NCBI RefSeq assembly: GCF_003403095.1
Contig: NZ_CP031555.1
Location: 4,342,001 to 4,406,000 of the forward strand
DNA length: 64,000 nt
Direction of reading: 5' to 3'
Source: Thalassospira indica
GTDB lineage: Bacteria > Pseudomonadota > Alphaproteobacteria > Rhodospirillales > Thalassospiraceae
Under the pieces are notes generated by a model. It had not been told where the DNA came from. It did not search any database and was given only the letters and a program-made list of their open reading frames with translations. The position numbers and the translations under genes were made by a program. Positions 29,048 through 38,361 of the stretch are shown one piece after another. How positions within the stretch are numbered: position 1 is the first letter of the stretch; every line of letters starts with the position of its first letter.

Positions 29048-29907
29048 TCATTCCTCCGTTATGTGCACCACCCCTGAAGTCCGTGGTTTCACGAAATATC
29101 AGGGCAGCGAAAAGAACCTAACATTGACTGTCTACAAAATCAAAAACGGGCTTTCGAAAGTGCGCACAAGCAATGCTGCAATATTTGCCGTAAAATTCCG
29201 TCACACGGTTTGACAGTACTCGTTGCCGAAAATTGACCTGACCACATTGGGAAACTGCACCTAAAGTCGAATCGCCAGATGATTATTTTTCAGGTTTCCA
29301 AACAAAACATCGGGTGCCTTTAAGCGAATTTTCGATGTTCGAACTTGAAAATTTTAAAAATTTTTTCTCAATCAAAATCGGCCTGTCCAACCCATCGGCT
29401 TTTCCACCCGTAAACCCCTTAATTGGCAAGGCGTTTCTTGGCAAAATCCATCGGATTTCTATTCTATTTTTCAGAGAGTTTCACATGATAAAACTCTATC
29501 CCCGGATGCCGAAAAATCGCACGGCCATGCGCACTTGGCTTGATGAAGCCCCCAAACTCGTGTCACGATGTGCGCGATTTGTGCACTGTCTGTCCCACAC
29601 AACATGTGCCTCCAGATCAGAACACCATAAGTTCTGAATGGACATATTTGCTGGATCCGTCTTGTGAAAGGCAGGCATCCATGGCCGTGCACATACCCGA
29701 AAGGGAAAATTATTGTGGCCAACGGGGGAGTTGATCAACTGCGCAATAGCGGTGCCATGGCGCAACAGCACATCTTCATGCTGCATGCCCGTTTGTGTCT
29801 GAACGACACCCCAACCTGCACAACCAAGCACAACCAAATCGCGGGTAGGATCTGCCACACCATTAAAATAATTCAGCAAAATCAAAAGCATCAGAGAAGG
29901 AACAGGG
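29048..29907. other. Long intergenic region
   Basis: 860 bases between divergent usp and ABC-binding-protein genes. Open frames exist but lack ribosome-binding sites and family resemblance. Visible elements: an AT-rich tract near 29346-29372, a TTGGCAA direct repeat at 29423 and 29438, and a GTTGATCAAC palindrome at 29730-29739. It may carry promoters, an untranslated leader or an unrecognised small RNA; no tRNA or known riboswitch is seen. Confidence 0.4.
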
Positions 29908-31497
29908 ATGACTGACCCTATCAAGTATTTCGCGTCACGCGTCACAGCATCTGAAATGAACCGTCGTGAATTCATCGGCCGTTCGATGGCCGCCGGCCTG
30001 ACCCTTGCCGCTGCCACAAGCCTTTATGGCAAGGCTGCCATGGCACAGGAACCAAAGCGCGGCGGGCATCTGAAACTTGGCCTTCAGGGCGGGGCTTCGA
30101 CCGACGTTATTGATCCGGCAAAATCCTCTTCGCAATTCACCTTTGCCATGAACCGTAACTGGGGCGACACCCTGGTTGAATCGCACCCGACCAGCGGCCT
30201 TGCCGTACCGTCGCTTGCAGAATCCTGGGAACCGAATGCCGACGCATCTGTCTGGACGTTCAAAATCCGCAAGGGCGTCGAGTTCCATGACGGCTCCGAA
30301 CTGACCATCGATGATGTTGTCAAAACCCTGAACCGCCACACCGACGAAAAGTCCGAGTCCGGCGCGCTGGGTGTTCTGGGCTCGATCAAAGGCATCGAAA
30401 ACAAGGGTGGCGATCTTGTTCTGACCCTTTCCGAAGGCAATGCCGATCTTCCGCTTCTGCTGAGCGACTATCACCTCGTGATCCAGCCGGGCGGCGGTTA
30501 CGATAACCCGAATGCCGGTATCGGTACCGGTCCGTTCAAGATCGACAACTTCGAAGCCGGCGTGCGCGCAACCTTCGTGAAAAACGAAAATGACTGGCGC
30601 ACCGATCGTGGATTTGTTGATTCCGTCGAAATGATCGTGATGAACGATGCCACCGCACGTATGGCAGCCCTGTCGTCGGGTCAGGTTCACTTCATCAACC
30701 GCGTTGATCCGAAGACCGTTGGCCTTCTGAAACGTGCACCGAATGTCGAAATTCAGACCACTTCGGGCCGCGGCCACTATGTCTTCATCATGCATTGCAA
30801 CACCGCACCGTTTGACAATAACGACCTGCGTCTGGCGCTGAAATATGCGATGGACCGCGAAACCATGGTCGAAAAGATCCTTGGCGGTTACGGCAAGGTC
30901 GGCAATGACTTCCCGATCAACGAAACCTATGCCCTGTTCCCGGAAGGCATCGAACAGCGTTCCTATGATCCGGACAAGGCAGCCTTCCACTTCAAGAAGT
31001 CCGGCCATGAGGGTTCGGTTCTTCTGCGCACGTCTGACGTCGCCTTCCCGGGTGCTGTCGATGCGGCGGTTCTCTATCAGGAAACCGCGAAAAAGGCCGG
31101 GATTGATATCGAAATCAAACGTGAGCCGGGTGACGGTTACTGGTCGAACGTCTGGAACGTTCAGCCGTTCTCGACCTCTTACTGGGGTGGTCGTCCGACC
31201 CAGGACCAGATGTATTCGACGGCCTATCTGTCGAGTGCTGACTGGAACGACACCCGCTTCTTCAACACCGACTTCGACAAGATCCTTCTTGAAGCGCGTG
31301 CTGAACTTGATCAGGCCAAGCGTAAGGAAATGTATCACGACATGGCACTGATGGTCCGTGACACCGGTGGTCTTATCCTGCCGATGTTCAATGACTTCGT
31401 GAACGCAACCACGACCAACGTTTCCGGCTTTGTCGATGACATCGGGAACGACATGTCGAACGGTTATGTTGCTTCGCGTCTGTGGATCAACAGCTAA
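29908..31497 (+). CDS. Peptide-type ABC transporter substrate-binding protein
   Basis: 529-residue periplasmic receptor of the SBP_bac_5 (DppA/OppA) family. The N-terminus is a twin-arginine signal: NRREFIGRSMAAG at residues 18-30, hydrophobic stretch, cleavage near AMA-QE at 46. The mature part has the family patterns WTFKIRKGVEFHDGSEL and LRLALKYAMDRETMVEKILGGYG. Ligand unknown; cluster 5 proteins bind peptides, glutathione, nickel, opines or modified amino acids. First gene of a four-gene importer operon; good AGAAGGAAC ribosome-binding site. Confidence 0.92.
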   Translation: MTDPIKYFASRVTASEMNRREFIGRSMAAGLTLAAATSLYGKAAMAQEPKRGGHLKLGLQGGASTDVIDPAKSSSQFTFAMNRNWGDTLVESHPTSGLAVPSLAESWEPNADASVWTFKIRKGVEFHDGSELTIDDVVKTLNRHTDEKSESGALGVLGSIKGIENKGGDLVLTLSEGNADLPLLLSDYHLVIQPGGGYDNPNAGIGTGPFKIDNFEAGVRATFVKNENDWRTDRGFVDSVEMIVMNDATARMAALSSGQVHFINRVDPKTVGLLKRAPNVEIQTTSGRGHYVFIMHCNTAPFDNNDLRLALKYAMDRETMVEKILGGYGKVGNDFPINETYALFPEGIEQRSYDPDKAAFHFKKSGHEGSVLLRTSDVAFPGAVDAAVLYQETAKKAGIDIEIKREPGDGYWSNVWNVQPFSTSYWGGRPTQDQMYSTAYLSSADWNDTRFFNTDFDKILLEARAELDQAKRKEMYHDMALMVRDTGGLILPMFNDFVNATTTNVSGFVDDIGNDMSNGYVASRLWINS

Positions 31498-31538
31498 TCA
31501 GCCGGGGTGCATTGCATCCCGATGATTGAAGACTTGCG

Positions 31539-31565
31539 GGATCACGGTTGTTTTGACCGTGGTCC
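31539..31565 (+). terminator. Intercistronic hairpin after the ABC binding-protein gene
   Basis: GGATCACGGT pairs with ACCGTGGTCC (one wobble) around a 7-base loop; poor T-run. It lies 42 bases after the binding-protein stop and 129 bases before the permease start, as in the other two transporter operons of this window. Confidence 0.55.
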
Positions 31566-31693
31566 CCGTCTTGTTGTTCGCCTGTTTGTTTGACACATGG
31601 TCTGATCGAAATTTCCAGATGGAGGCAAATTATCCTTTGCCGTCCCACCCGTCTTGAATTTCCGTTCAGGCCATTAAGGGGGAGTATGTGTTC

Positions 31694-32701
31694 ATGGCCA
31701 ATCCCTTGGCCGGCGTACGAGCCACGCGACACAGACTGAAAGAAACCCATCCGTTATCGGTACTGATTGCCGAACGTCTGGGTTTGAGTTTGTTGTTGCT
31801 CTGGGCTGTATCAATTCTGATTTTTGCCGGAGTCGAAGCCCTTCCGGGCGATTTTGCCGAAACCTATCTTGGTCAGTCTGCAACACCGCAGGCGATTGCC
31901 AATATCCGCGCCGACCTTGGCCTGGATCGACCGATTACCACCCGCTATTTCGAATGGCTTGGCGGTGTTGTTCAAGGCGATTTTGGCAACAGCTGGGCCA
32001 GTGGTGCACCGGTGACAGAACAAATCACCAAACGCCTTGGCAACTCGCTGTTTCTTGCGTTCTTCGCCGCGGCGATTTCGGTCCCGCTTGCGGTTGGGCT
32101 TGGCATGGTGGCGGTTCACTATCGCAACCGTATTCCTGATCGGGTGATCAACGTTCTGTCGCTTGCAGCAATCTCCCTGCCGGAATTCTTCATCGGCTAT
32201 ATCCTGATTGTGTTCTTTGCCGTGCAGATGGGTGTCGCGACTTTCCCGTCCACGGTCTATGACAATATGGGCTGGTCGGAACGACTGGCCGCAATTGCCC
32301 TGCCGACGGCAACCCTGGTGATGGTGGTGCTTGCACATATGATGCGCATGACCCGTGCAGCCATCATCAGTGTGATGTCATCGGCCTACATGGAAACGGC
32401 CGAGCTTAAAGGCCTTGGCGCCTTCAAGGCGATCGTCAAACACGCGGCGCCGAATGCCATTGCCCCGATTGTCAACGTGGTGGCGCTTAACCTTGCCTAT
32501 CTGGTGGTGGGTGTTGTCGTGGTCGAGGTTGTCTTCGTCTATCCCGGCATGGGCCAGTATATGGTTGATGCCGTGACAGTGCGTGACATGCCCGTAGTGC
32601 AGGCCTGTGGGCTTATCTTTGCGGCGGTGTATATCCTGCTCAATATGGTGGCCGATATCGTCGCCATTGTCGCCAATCCGAGACTGAGGCATCCGCGATG
32701 A
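31694..32701 (+). CDS. ABC transporter permease, DppB type
   Basis: 335-residue inner-membrane permease. The N-terminal TM is followed by a periplasmic region with LPGDFAETYLGQSATPQAIANIRADLGLDRP, typical of DppB-like proteins; the coupling motif is near METAELKGLGAFKAIVKHAAPNAI. Starts at the ATG with GGGGGAG 9 bases upstream; an earlier GTG is too close to that site. Overlaps the next permease by ATGA. Confidence 0.92.
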   Translation: MANPLAGVRATRHRLKETHPLSVLIAERLGLSLLLLWAVSILIFAGVEALPGDFAETYLGQSATPQAIANIRADLGLDRPITTRYFEWLGGVVQGDFGNSWASGAPVTEQITKRLGNSLFLAFFAAAISVPLAVGLGMVAVHYRNRIPDRVINVLSLAAISLPEFFIGYILIVFFAVQMGVATFPSTVYDNMGWSERLAAIALPTATLVMVVLAHMMRMTRAAIISVMSSAYMETAELKGLGAFKAIVKHAAPNAIAPIVNVVALNLAYLVVGVVVVEVVFVYPGMGQYMVDAVTVRDMPVVQACGLIFAAVYILLNMVADIVAIVANPRLRHPR

Positions 32702-33525
32702 GATTACGTGAAATCCCGCTGACCGCCTGGATCGGAATTCTGGGCATTCTGTTTGCTTTTGGCTGTGCCGTCTTTGCCCCGCTCATCGCGCCCTATGGGG
32801 AACGCGAAATTGTTGCGGGCGTTTGGGAACCGGCCAGTGACCTTTATCTTCTGGGCACCGATAACCTTGGCCGTGATCTTCTGTCACGGCTGATTTACGG
32901 CGCGCAGACAACCCTGTTTGTGTCGCTTGCGGCATCGATCCTTTCGTTTTCCATCGGCATTTTCCTGAGCTTCACGGCCGCGGTTTCCGGCGGCCCGATT
33001 GATCAGGGATTGTCGCGTCTGAACGATCTGATGATGTCGATCCCGACACTGATTTTCGCCCTCGTGGTGTTGGCCGTCCTGCCGCAAAACATCTTCATCC
33101 TGATTGCCGTGATGGCCATTCTCGACTCAACGCGTGTCTATCGTCTGGGCCGCGCGGTGGCCCTTGATGTTGCAGTCATGGAGTTCGTCGAGGCTGCCAA
33201 ACTGCGCGGTGAAGGCCGGATGTGGATCATCTTCCGTGAAATTCTGCCCAACACGCTTTCGCCGCTTTTGGCCGAATTCGGGCTGCGTTTCGCGTTTTCG
33301 ATCCTGTTCCTGTCGACACTTTCCTTCCTTGGTCTTGGCATTCAACCGCCCGCCGCCGACTGGGGTGGCATGGTCAAGGACAACAAGGATGGCATCATCT
33401 TTGGCATTCAGGCTGCCCTTATTCCGGGTGGCGCGATTGCGGCGTTGGCTGTCTGTGTCAACATGGTTGTCGACTGGTTGCTGAAACGTACTTCCAGCCT
33501 GAAAGGAGGCCGCGGCGATGTCTGA
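32698..33525 (+). CDS. ABC transporter permease, DppC type
   Basis: 275-residue second permease of the importer. Typical DppC features: YLLGTDNLGRDLLSRLIYGA after the first TM, and coupling region MEFVEAAKLRGEGRMWIIFREILPNTLSP. Overlaps the DppB-type gene by four bases and the ATPase gene by eight. Confidence 0.92.
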   Translation: MRLREIPLTAWIGILGILFAFGCAVFAPLIAPYGEREIVAGVWEPASDLYLLGTDNLGRDLLSRLIYGAQTTLFVSLAASILSFSIGIFLSFTAAVSGGPIDQGLSRLNDLMMSIPTLIFALVVLAVLPQNIFILIAVMAILDSTRVYRLGRAVALDVAVMEFVEAAKLRGEGRMWIIFREILPNTLSPLLAEFGLRFAFSILFLSTLSFLGLGIQPPAADWGGMVKDNKDGIIFGIQAALIPGGAIAALAVCVNMVVDWLLKRTSSLKGGRGDV

Positions 33526-35149
33526 TCTTTTATCGGTACGCGATCTGCGCATTGGCGCGACCATCTTCCCGCCGGGCGAAGCCCCGATGGATATCGAAAT
33601 CGTCCATGGTGTTTCCTTTGATCTGCAAAAGGGCAAGGTGCTTGGCCTGATCGGGGAATCCGGTGCGGGCAAATCCACCATCGGCCTTGCGGCACTGGCC
33701 TATGGCCGGGGTGGTGTGCGCATCACGGGCGGTGAAGTCCTGCTTGATGGCCAGGACATCCTGCCGCTTGATAAAAAGGGGATCCGCAAGATCCGTGGGG
33801 CACGTGTCTGTTACGTTGCCCAATCGGCTGCGGCATCGTTTAACCCGGCGCACAAGCTGGGCGATCAGGTGATTGAAGCCACGGTCGAACACGGCCTGAT
33901 GAGCCGGGATGAGGCCCGCAAACGGGCCGACTACCTGTTTGAAATTCTGGGTCTTCCCGACCCCAAGAATTTCGGCAACCGTTTCCCGCATCAGGTTTCG
34001 GGCGGGCAGTTGCAACGTGCAATGACCGCCATGGCACTCTGTTCCAAACCGGAACTGATTGTCTTTGACGAACCGACCACCGCCCTTGACGTGACCACCC
34101 AAATTGATGTTCTGGCCGCGATCAAGAATGCGATTGAAATGACCGGCACAGCCGCCCTTTACATCACCCACGATCTGGCCGTTGTCGCCCAGATTTCCGA
34201 TGACATCATGGTGCTGCGCAATGGTGAAACCGTCGAATATGGCCCGGTCCAGCAGATCATTGAAAACCCGCGTCAGGAATATACCAAGGCGCTGGTCAAT
34301 GTGCGCCAGACCAAACAGACCGAAGCCCGTGATCAATCCGATGCGTTGCTGAAAGTTGAAAACATCTCGGCGGCATATGGCAACGGGGTGCAGGTTCTTC
34401 ATGACGTATCGCTGCATGTGCCGCGTGGTCAGACACTGGCTGTGGTGGGGGAATCCGGTTCGGGTAAATCCACACTGGCCCGTGTCATCACCGGATTGCT
34501 GCCGCCCTTCCAGGGCAGCGTCACATTCGGTGACGAGGAACTGTCCAACGCCCAAAAGGACCGGTCACGCGATCACTTGCGACGTATCCAGCTGATCTAT
34601 CAAATGGCTGATACCGCCATGAACCCGCGCCAGACCGTCGGGCAGATCATTGGTCGTCCGTTGCAGTTCTATTTCGGCAAGCGTGGTGCGGAACGCAAAA
34701 AGGAAGTCATCAAACTTCTTGATGAAATCGAGATGGGTGAAGCCTTCTATGACCGCTACCCGGCCGAACTTTCCGGCGGGCAGAAGCAACGTGTCGCCAT
34801 TGCACGTGCCCTGGCCGCGCAGCCGGAACTGATCCTCTGTGACGAGCCGACCTCGGCCCTTGATCCACTGGTTGCCGAAGGCATCCTTGATCTTTTGCTG
34901 CGTCTGCAAAAAGAACGTCAGGTATCCTACCTGTTCATCACCCATGACATCGCAATTGTGCGTGCAATTGCCGATTCTGTTGCCGTGATGCTGCAGGGCA
35001 AGCTGGTCGATTTCGGCCCGCGGTCCGAAGTCCTGAACCCGCCATTTGACGATTACACCGACCTTCTGTTGAAGTCGGTGCCGGAAATGGAACTGGGCTG
35101 GCTGGAAAAAGTTCTGGCCACTCGCAAAATGGAAAGTGCCGGTCACTAA
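33518..35149 (+). CDS. ABC transporter ATP-binding protein, DppD-DppF fusion
   Basis: 543 residues with two complete ATPase domains. First domain: Walker A GESGAGKSTIGL near residue 47, signature VSGGQLQRAMTAM, Walker B LIVFDEPTTALD. Second: Walker A GESGSGKSTLARV near 313, signature LSGGQKQRVAIAR, Walker B LILCDEPTSALD. One polypeptide replaces separate DppD and DppF. It powers the importer encoded upstream. A terminator follows. Confidence 0.92.
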   Translation: MSDLLSVRDLRIGATIFPPGEAPMDIEIVHGVSFDLQKGKVLGLIGESGAGKSTIGLAALAYGRGGVRITGGEVLLDGQDILPLDKKGIRKIRGARVCYVAQSAAASFNPAHKLGDQVIEATVEHGLMSRDEARKRADYLFEILGLPDPKNFGNRFPHQVSGGQLQRAMTAMALCSKPELIVFDEPTTALDVTTQIDVLAAIKNAIEMTGTAALYITHDLAVVAQISDDIMVLRNGETVEYGPVQQIIENPRQEYTKALVNVRQTKQTEARDQSDALLKVENISAAYGNGVQVLHDVSLHVPRGQTLAVVGESGSGKSTLARVITGLLPPFQGSVTFGDEELSNAQKDRSRDHLRRIQLIYQMADTAMNPRQTVGQIIGRPLQFYFGKRGAERKKEVIKLLDEIEMGEAFYDRYPAELSGGQKQRVAIARALAAQPELILCDEPTSALDPLVAEGILDLLLRLQKERQVSYLFITHDIAIVRAIADSVAVMLQGKLVDFGPRSEVLNPPFDDYTDLLLKSVPEMELGWLEKVLATRKMESAGH

Positions 35150-35170
35150 AAACCGTGCGAAAACAAAAAA

Positions 35171-35197
35171 AGGCGGCCCGGATCATGGGCCGCCTTT
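35171..35197 (+). terminator. Intrinsic terminator after the ABC operon
   Basis: AAGGCGGCCC / GGGCCGCCTT with a 7-base loop, preceded by an A-run and followed by TTT; ends the four-gene importer operon. Confidence 0.85.
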
Positions 35198-35241
35198 TTG
35201 AATAAGCCCCACATAACCAATCCAAAGGACCACGCCCCAAT

Positions 35242-37248
35242 ATGTCCGACAGAAATTTCACTGTTATTGAAAACACCTTTATCACCATCGCAGACGGCAC
35301 CCGATTGGCTGCCCGCATGTGGATGCCCGAAAATGCCGAAAACGATCCGGTTCCGACAGTGTTTGAGTTTCTACCCTATCGCAAGGGCGATGGGACCTGT
35401 GCGCGCGATGAGTCGACCTATCCCCAATTTGCCAAGGCCGGCATTGCCGGCGTGCGGATTGATATTCGCGGATCAGGTGAATCAGATGGTGTGATTGACG
35501 GTGAATATACCGAACTTGAACTGGCCAATGCTTGCGAACTGATTGCCTGGATCGCCGATCAGCCATGGTGCAACGGATCGGTCGGCATGATGGGAATTTC
35601 CTGGGGAGGATTTAACTGCCTGCAGGTCGCAGCCCTTAATCCTCCGGCGCTTAAGGCCGTGATTTCCATCGCATCCACCGTGGATCGCTACAACGACGAC
35701 ATTCATTACAAAAATGGCTGTCATCTGGGTGCGCAGCTTTCGTGGGCCGGCACCATGTTGGCCTATCAGTCACGCTCACCAGACCCGGCGCTTGTTGGCG
35801 ATGACTGGCGCGCGATGTGGCTGGATCGTCTTAAGGAAGAACCGTTTTTCCTTGAGGAATGGCTGCAACATCAGACCCGTGATGAATATTGGAAGCACGC
35901 CTCGATTTGCGAGGATTTTGATGAAGTCAAAATCCCGTCGATGGTTTTGGCCGGGTGGGCTGATGGCTATCGCAACACGCCAATGCGCGCGATTGAAGGC
36001 ATGCCAGACAGGTCCAAGGCCCTGATCGGCCCATGGGTGCACAAATACCCGCATTTCGCCTGGCCAAAACCACGTGCTGACTTCACGAGCGAAGCCATCA
36101 AATGGTGGAACAAGTGGCTGCGGGGTGATGATAACGGTATGGATGACCTGCCGCAGATGCGCGCCTATATCCTGAATGGCCCCAAACCGGCACCGCGCCG
36201 TGATTTTGATCCGGGCTTCTGGATTGCCAAGGACAACTGGTCGCAGCCGGAAACCAAAACCCTTTATGTCAATGACGGCAAGCTTGCCTTTGACGCCGCC
36301 GACGATGCGTCAATTGCGCCCGACATTTACCTGAAGTCACCGCTTGATACCGGCACCGCGGCGGGCGAGTACTTCACACTGAAACCCGATGCCGAAATGG
36401 CAATTGATCAGCGTCCTGATGACGCCGGATCGCTTGTCTTTGAAACCGCCCCGCTTGAGGCCGAGATCGACCTTCTGGGTCGTCCGGTGTTGCGGGTTGA
36501 TCTGGAATGTGATGCGGACTGGTCAAACCTGTGTGCGCGTCTGGTCGATGTCCATCCGGATGGCACGGCAACCCGCGTATCGTTCGGTGTGCTTAACCTT
36601 GCTCATCGCGAGCTTGATGCCAACTATGCAGATCCAAAGCCAATGCCGCGTGGCCAGAAAGTCACCATTACGCTGGTGCTTGATGCCTGTGGGTATCGTT
36701 TCAATGCGGGGCATCGCCTGCGTCTGGCGCTTTCGACATCCTATTGGCCAATGATCCTGCCGCCGCCTTTTGATGCGGGCCTGACCATTGCGCCGTCTTC
36801 AATTGCGTTTGATCTGCCGTTGCTCGGCGCGCATGAAAAGATCGAGGTTAAGGAACCCGACAATCCCGATCCGCTGCCCAAATATATCGAACACAAACCG
36901 GGCCGGACGGAACGCAGCGTTCAGCGCAACCTGACGCAGAATGAAACGCGCTATCGCATCTATGAAGATACGGGTGTTAATGAACATCCGGACTCACGCC
37001 TGTCGACCCGCCAAGTACGCAGCGAAACCTGGACGATCAATCCGCTTGATCCGACATCCGTCACGGGTGAAGCCGCCTGGACCTGCGATCTTGAACGCGA
37101 TGAATGGTCAGTGCGGACAGATTGCCACGCAGAACTGACATGTGACCGTCACAATTGGTATGTGTCGGCCTGGGTCATCGGTTATGAAGGCAGTGAACAG
37201 GTCTTTGAAAAAACTTGGGAAAAGACCATTCCCCGAAACTTCATGTAA
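35242..37248 (+). CDS. CocE/NonD family hydrolase (X-Pro dipeptidyl-peptidase S15 type)
   Basis: 668-residue serine hydrolase. The alpha/beta-hydrolase part covers about residues 1-290: nucleophile Ser120 in GISWGG, acid likely Asp in AGWADGYRN, His in GPWVHKYPHF. A jelly-roll C-terminal domain follows (about 330-560, DPGFWIAKDNW, then VLNLAHRELDANY), and an extra C-terminal part of about 100 residues is added. Related enzymes cleave esters (cocaine esterase), acylated amino acids or X-Pro peptides. It sits just after a peptide-type importer, so it may act on what that importer brings in. No signal peptide; cytoplasmic. Flanked by terminators, so separately transcribed. Confidence 0.88.
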   Translation: MSDRNFTVIENTFITIADGTRLAARMWMPENAENDPVPTVFEFLPYRKGDGTCARDESTYPQFAKAGIAGVRIDIRGSGESDGVIDGEYTELELANACELIAWIADQPWCNGSVGMMGISWGGFNCLQVAALNPPALKAVISIASTVDRYNDDIHYKNGCHLGAQLSWAGTMLAYQSRSPDPALVGDDWRAMWLDRLKEEPFFLEEWLQHQTRDEYWKHASICEDFDEVKIPSMVLAGWADGYRNTPMRAIEGMPDRSKALIGPWVHKYPHFAWPKPRADFTSEAIKWWNKWLRGDDNGMDDLPQMRAYILNGPKPAPRRDFDPGFWIAKDNWSQPETKTLYVNDGKLAFDAADDASIAPDIYLKSPLDTGTAAGEYFTLKPDAEMAIDQRPDDAGSLVFETAPLEAEIDLLGRPVLRVDLECDADWSNLCARLVDVHPDGTATRVSFGVLNLAHRELDANYADPKPMPRGQKVTITLVLDACGYRFNAGHRLRLALSTSYWPMILPPPFDAGLTIAPSSIAFDLPLLGAHEKIEVKEPDNPDPLPKYIEHKPGRTERSVQRNLTQNETRYRIYEDTGVNEHPDSRLSTRQVRSETWTINPLDPTSVTGEAAWTCDLERDEWSVRTDCHAELTCDRHNWYVSAWVIGYEGSEQVFEKTWEKTIPRNFM

Positions 37249-37260
37249 CCATCTTCACGA

Positions 37261-37288
37261 AAAAAGGGCCGGATGACCGGCCCTTTTT
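37261..37288. terminator. Bidirectional intrinsic terminator
   Basis: AAAAAGGGCCGG / CCGGCCCTTTTT around ATGA, between the CocE-type gene and the convergent HSL-type hydrolase gene. Confidence 0.9.
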
Positions 37289-37295
37289 GCTATTC

Positions 37296-38234
37296 CTACT
37301 CAACCATAGTAGCGATGGCATCGCACAGATGCCCGAACGCTGTTTTTGCCCCCGGGCTCATATGCCTGGCACGCAGCCAGCCATGGATCATTTGCGGTTC
37401 TTCGCGGTACTGCACGGAAATACCTGCACGGGCAAGACGGGCGGTATATTCTCGACCGTCATCACGCAGCGGATCAAAATAGGCCGCTGTGATAAAGGTC
37501 GGCGGAAGTCCACGCAGATCATCGACTGAAAGCGCATGGGCAAACGGATCATCCATCGGTGCCTTCAGCACATCACGGTAATAAATCACGTCGTCAGTGC
37601 TCAGCCCCGGCGCATTGGCCATCTGCCCGTAGCTGGGCCAGTTCAAATCGCCACCAAGGGCCGGATAAATGAGGACCTGCCCCAAAACGCGATCGCCAAA
37701 ACCTTCTTCGCGGGCCCGAACCGCGATCCCGGCGGCCAGCATGCCACCAGCACTGTCGCCAACCAGAACAATCTTCTTGCCCGATGCCAAAATACTTTGG
37801 GTCACCCGATGGCAATCTTCATGCTGAGCTGGCCAGATATGTTCCGGCGCAAGACGATAATCAATCGCGATCAGTTCTGCCTTTGCCGCCTCGGATATTT
37901 CCGCACAAATCGCATCATGGCTATCGCGCGAACCAACCACAAAGCCACCGCCATGCATATAGACGATCTTGTGGTGTGAGGTGCAATCGGCCGGGCGGTA
38001 ATGGCGCACCGGTACATCGGCAATCACGTCATCTTCGACGTGCATTCCGTCCGGATGGGGGAATGCAAATTCAGCGCACAGAGCATCATACCAACTGCGT
38101 TGCTGGTCAATGGATGCCGCCACCGCATCGGGCGGATAGAACCCGTCGCATTTGGCGATAAAGGCACGAATGCCGTCTTCCTCCGGCATCGGGTCATAGG
38201 TCATTTTGGAAGAAACCTGATCGGAATTGGCCAT
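37296..38234 (-). CDS. HSL-type alpha/beta hydrolase
   Basis: 312-residue esterase of the hormone-sensitive-lipase family. Oxyanion motif HGGGFVVGS, nucleophile GDSAGG, Asp in FDPLRDDG and His in MIHGWL form the full machinery. Start chosen at the ATG before ANSDQVSSK, with AAGGAT upstream; a longer frame is possible but unsupported. It lies downstream of the carnitine dehydrogenase gene on the same strand, 127 bases away with a GC hairpin between. A role in freeing carnitine from acylcarnitines is possible given context, but substrate is not evident. Confidence 0.87.
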   Translation of the reverse strand: MANSDQVSSKMTYDPMPEEDGIRAFIAKCDGFYPPDAVAASIDQQRSWYDALCAEFAFPHPDGMHVEDDVIADVPVRHYRPADCTSHHKIVYMHGGGFVVGSRDSHDAICAEISEAAKAELIAIDYRLAPEHIWPAQHEDCHRVTQSILASGKKIVLVGDSAGGMLAAGIAVRAREEGFGDRVLGQVLIYPALGGDLNWPSYGQMANAPGLSTDDVIYYRDVLKAPMDDPFAHALSVDDLRGLPPTFITAAYFDPLRDDGREYTARLARAGISVQYREEPQMIHGWLRARHMSPGAKTAFGHLCDAIATMVE

Positions 38235-38361
38235 CAACGGATCCTTGGTCAAAGACGTGATGGAGCAGCCTAACGCGGATGCCCCCGCAGTTAAAGACTG
38301 CAGGGACATGTCACAACGTTATTGTGAACTGGTTCGATGCAAAACGGATAAGGCATTCGGC

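Noticed and set aside
29314..29637. Possible 107-residue protein in the usp-ABC gap
   Set aside because: GTG start without a ribosome-binding site, no recognisable domain and mixed composition.
29496..30017. Minus-strand 173-codon frame reaching into the ABC binding-protein gene
   Set aside because: It overlaps the start and Tat signal of a clear gene and has no supporting signals.
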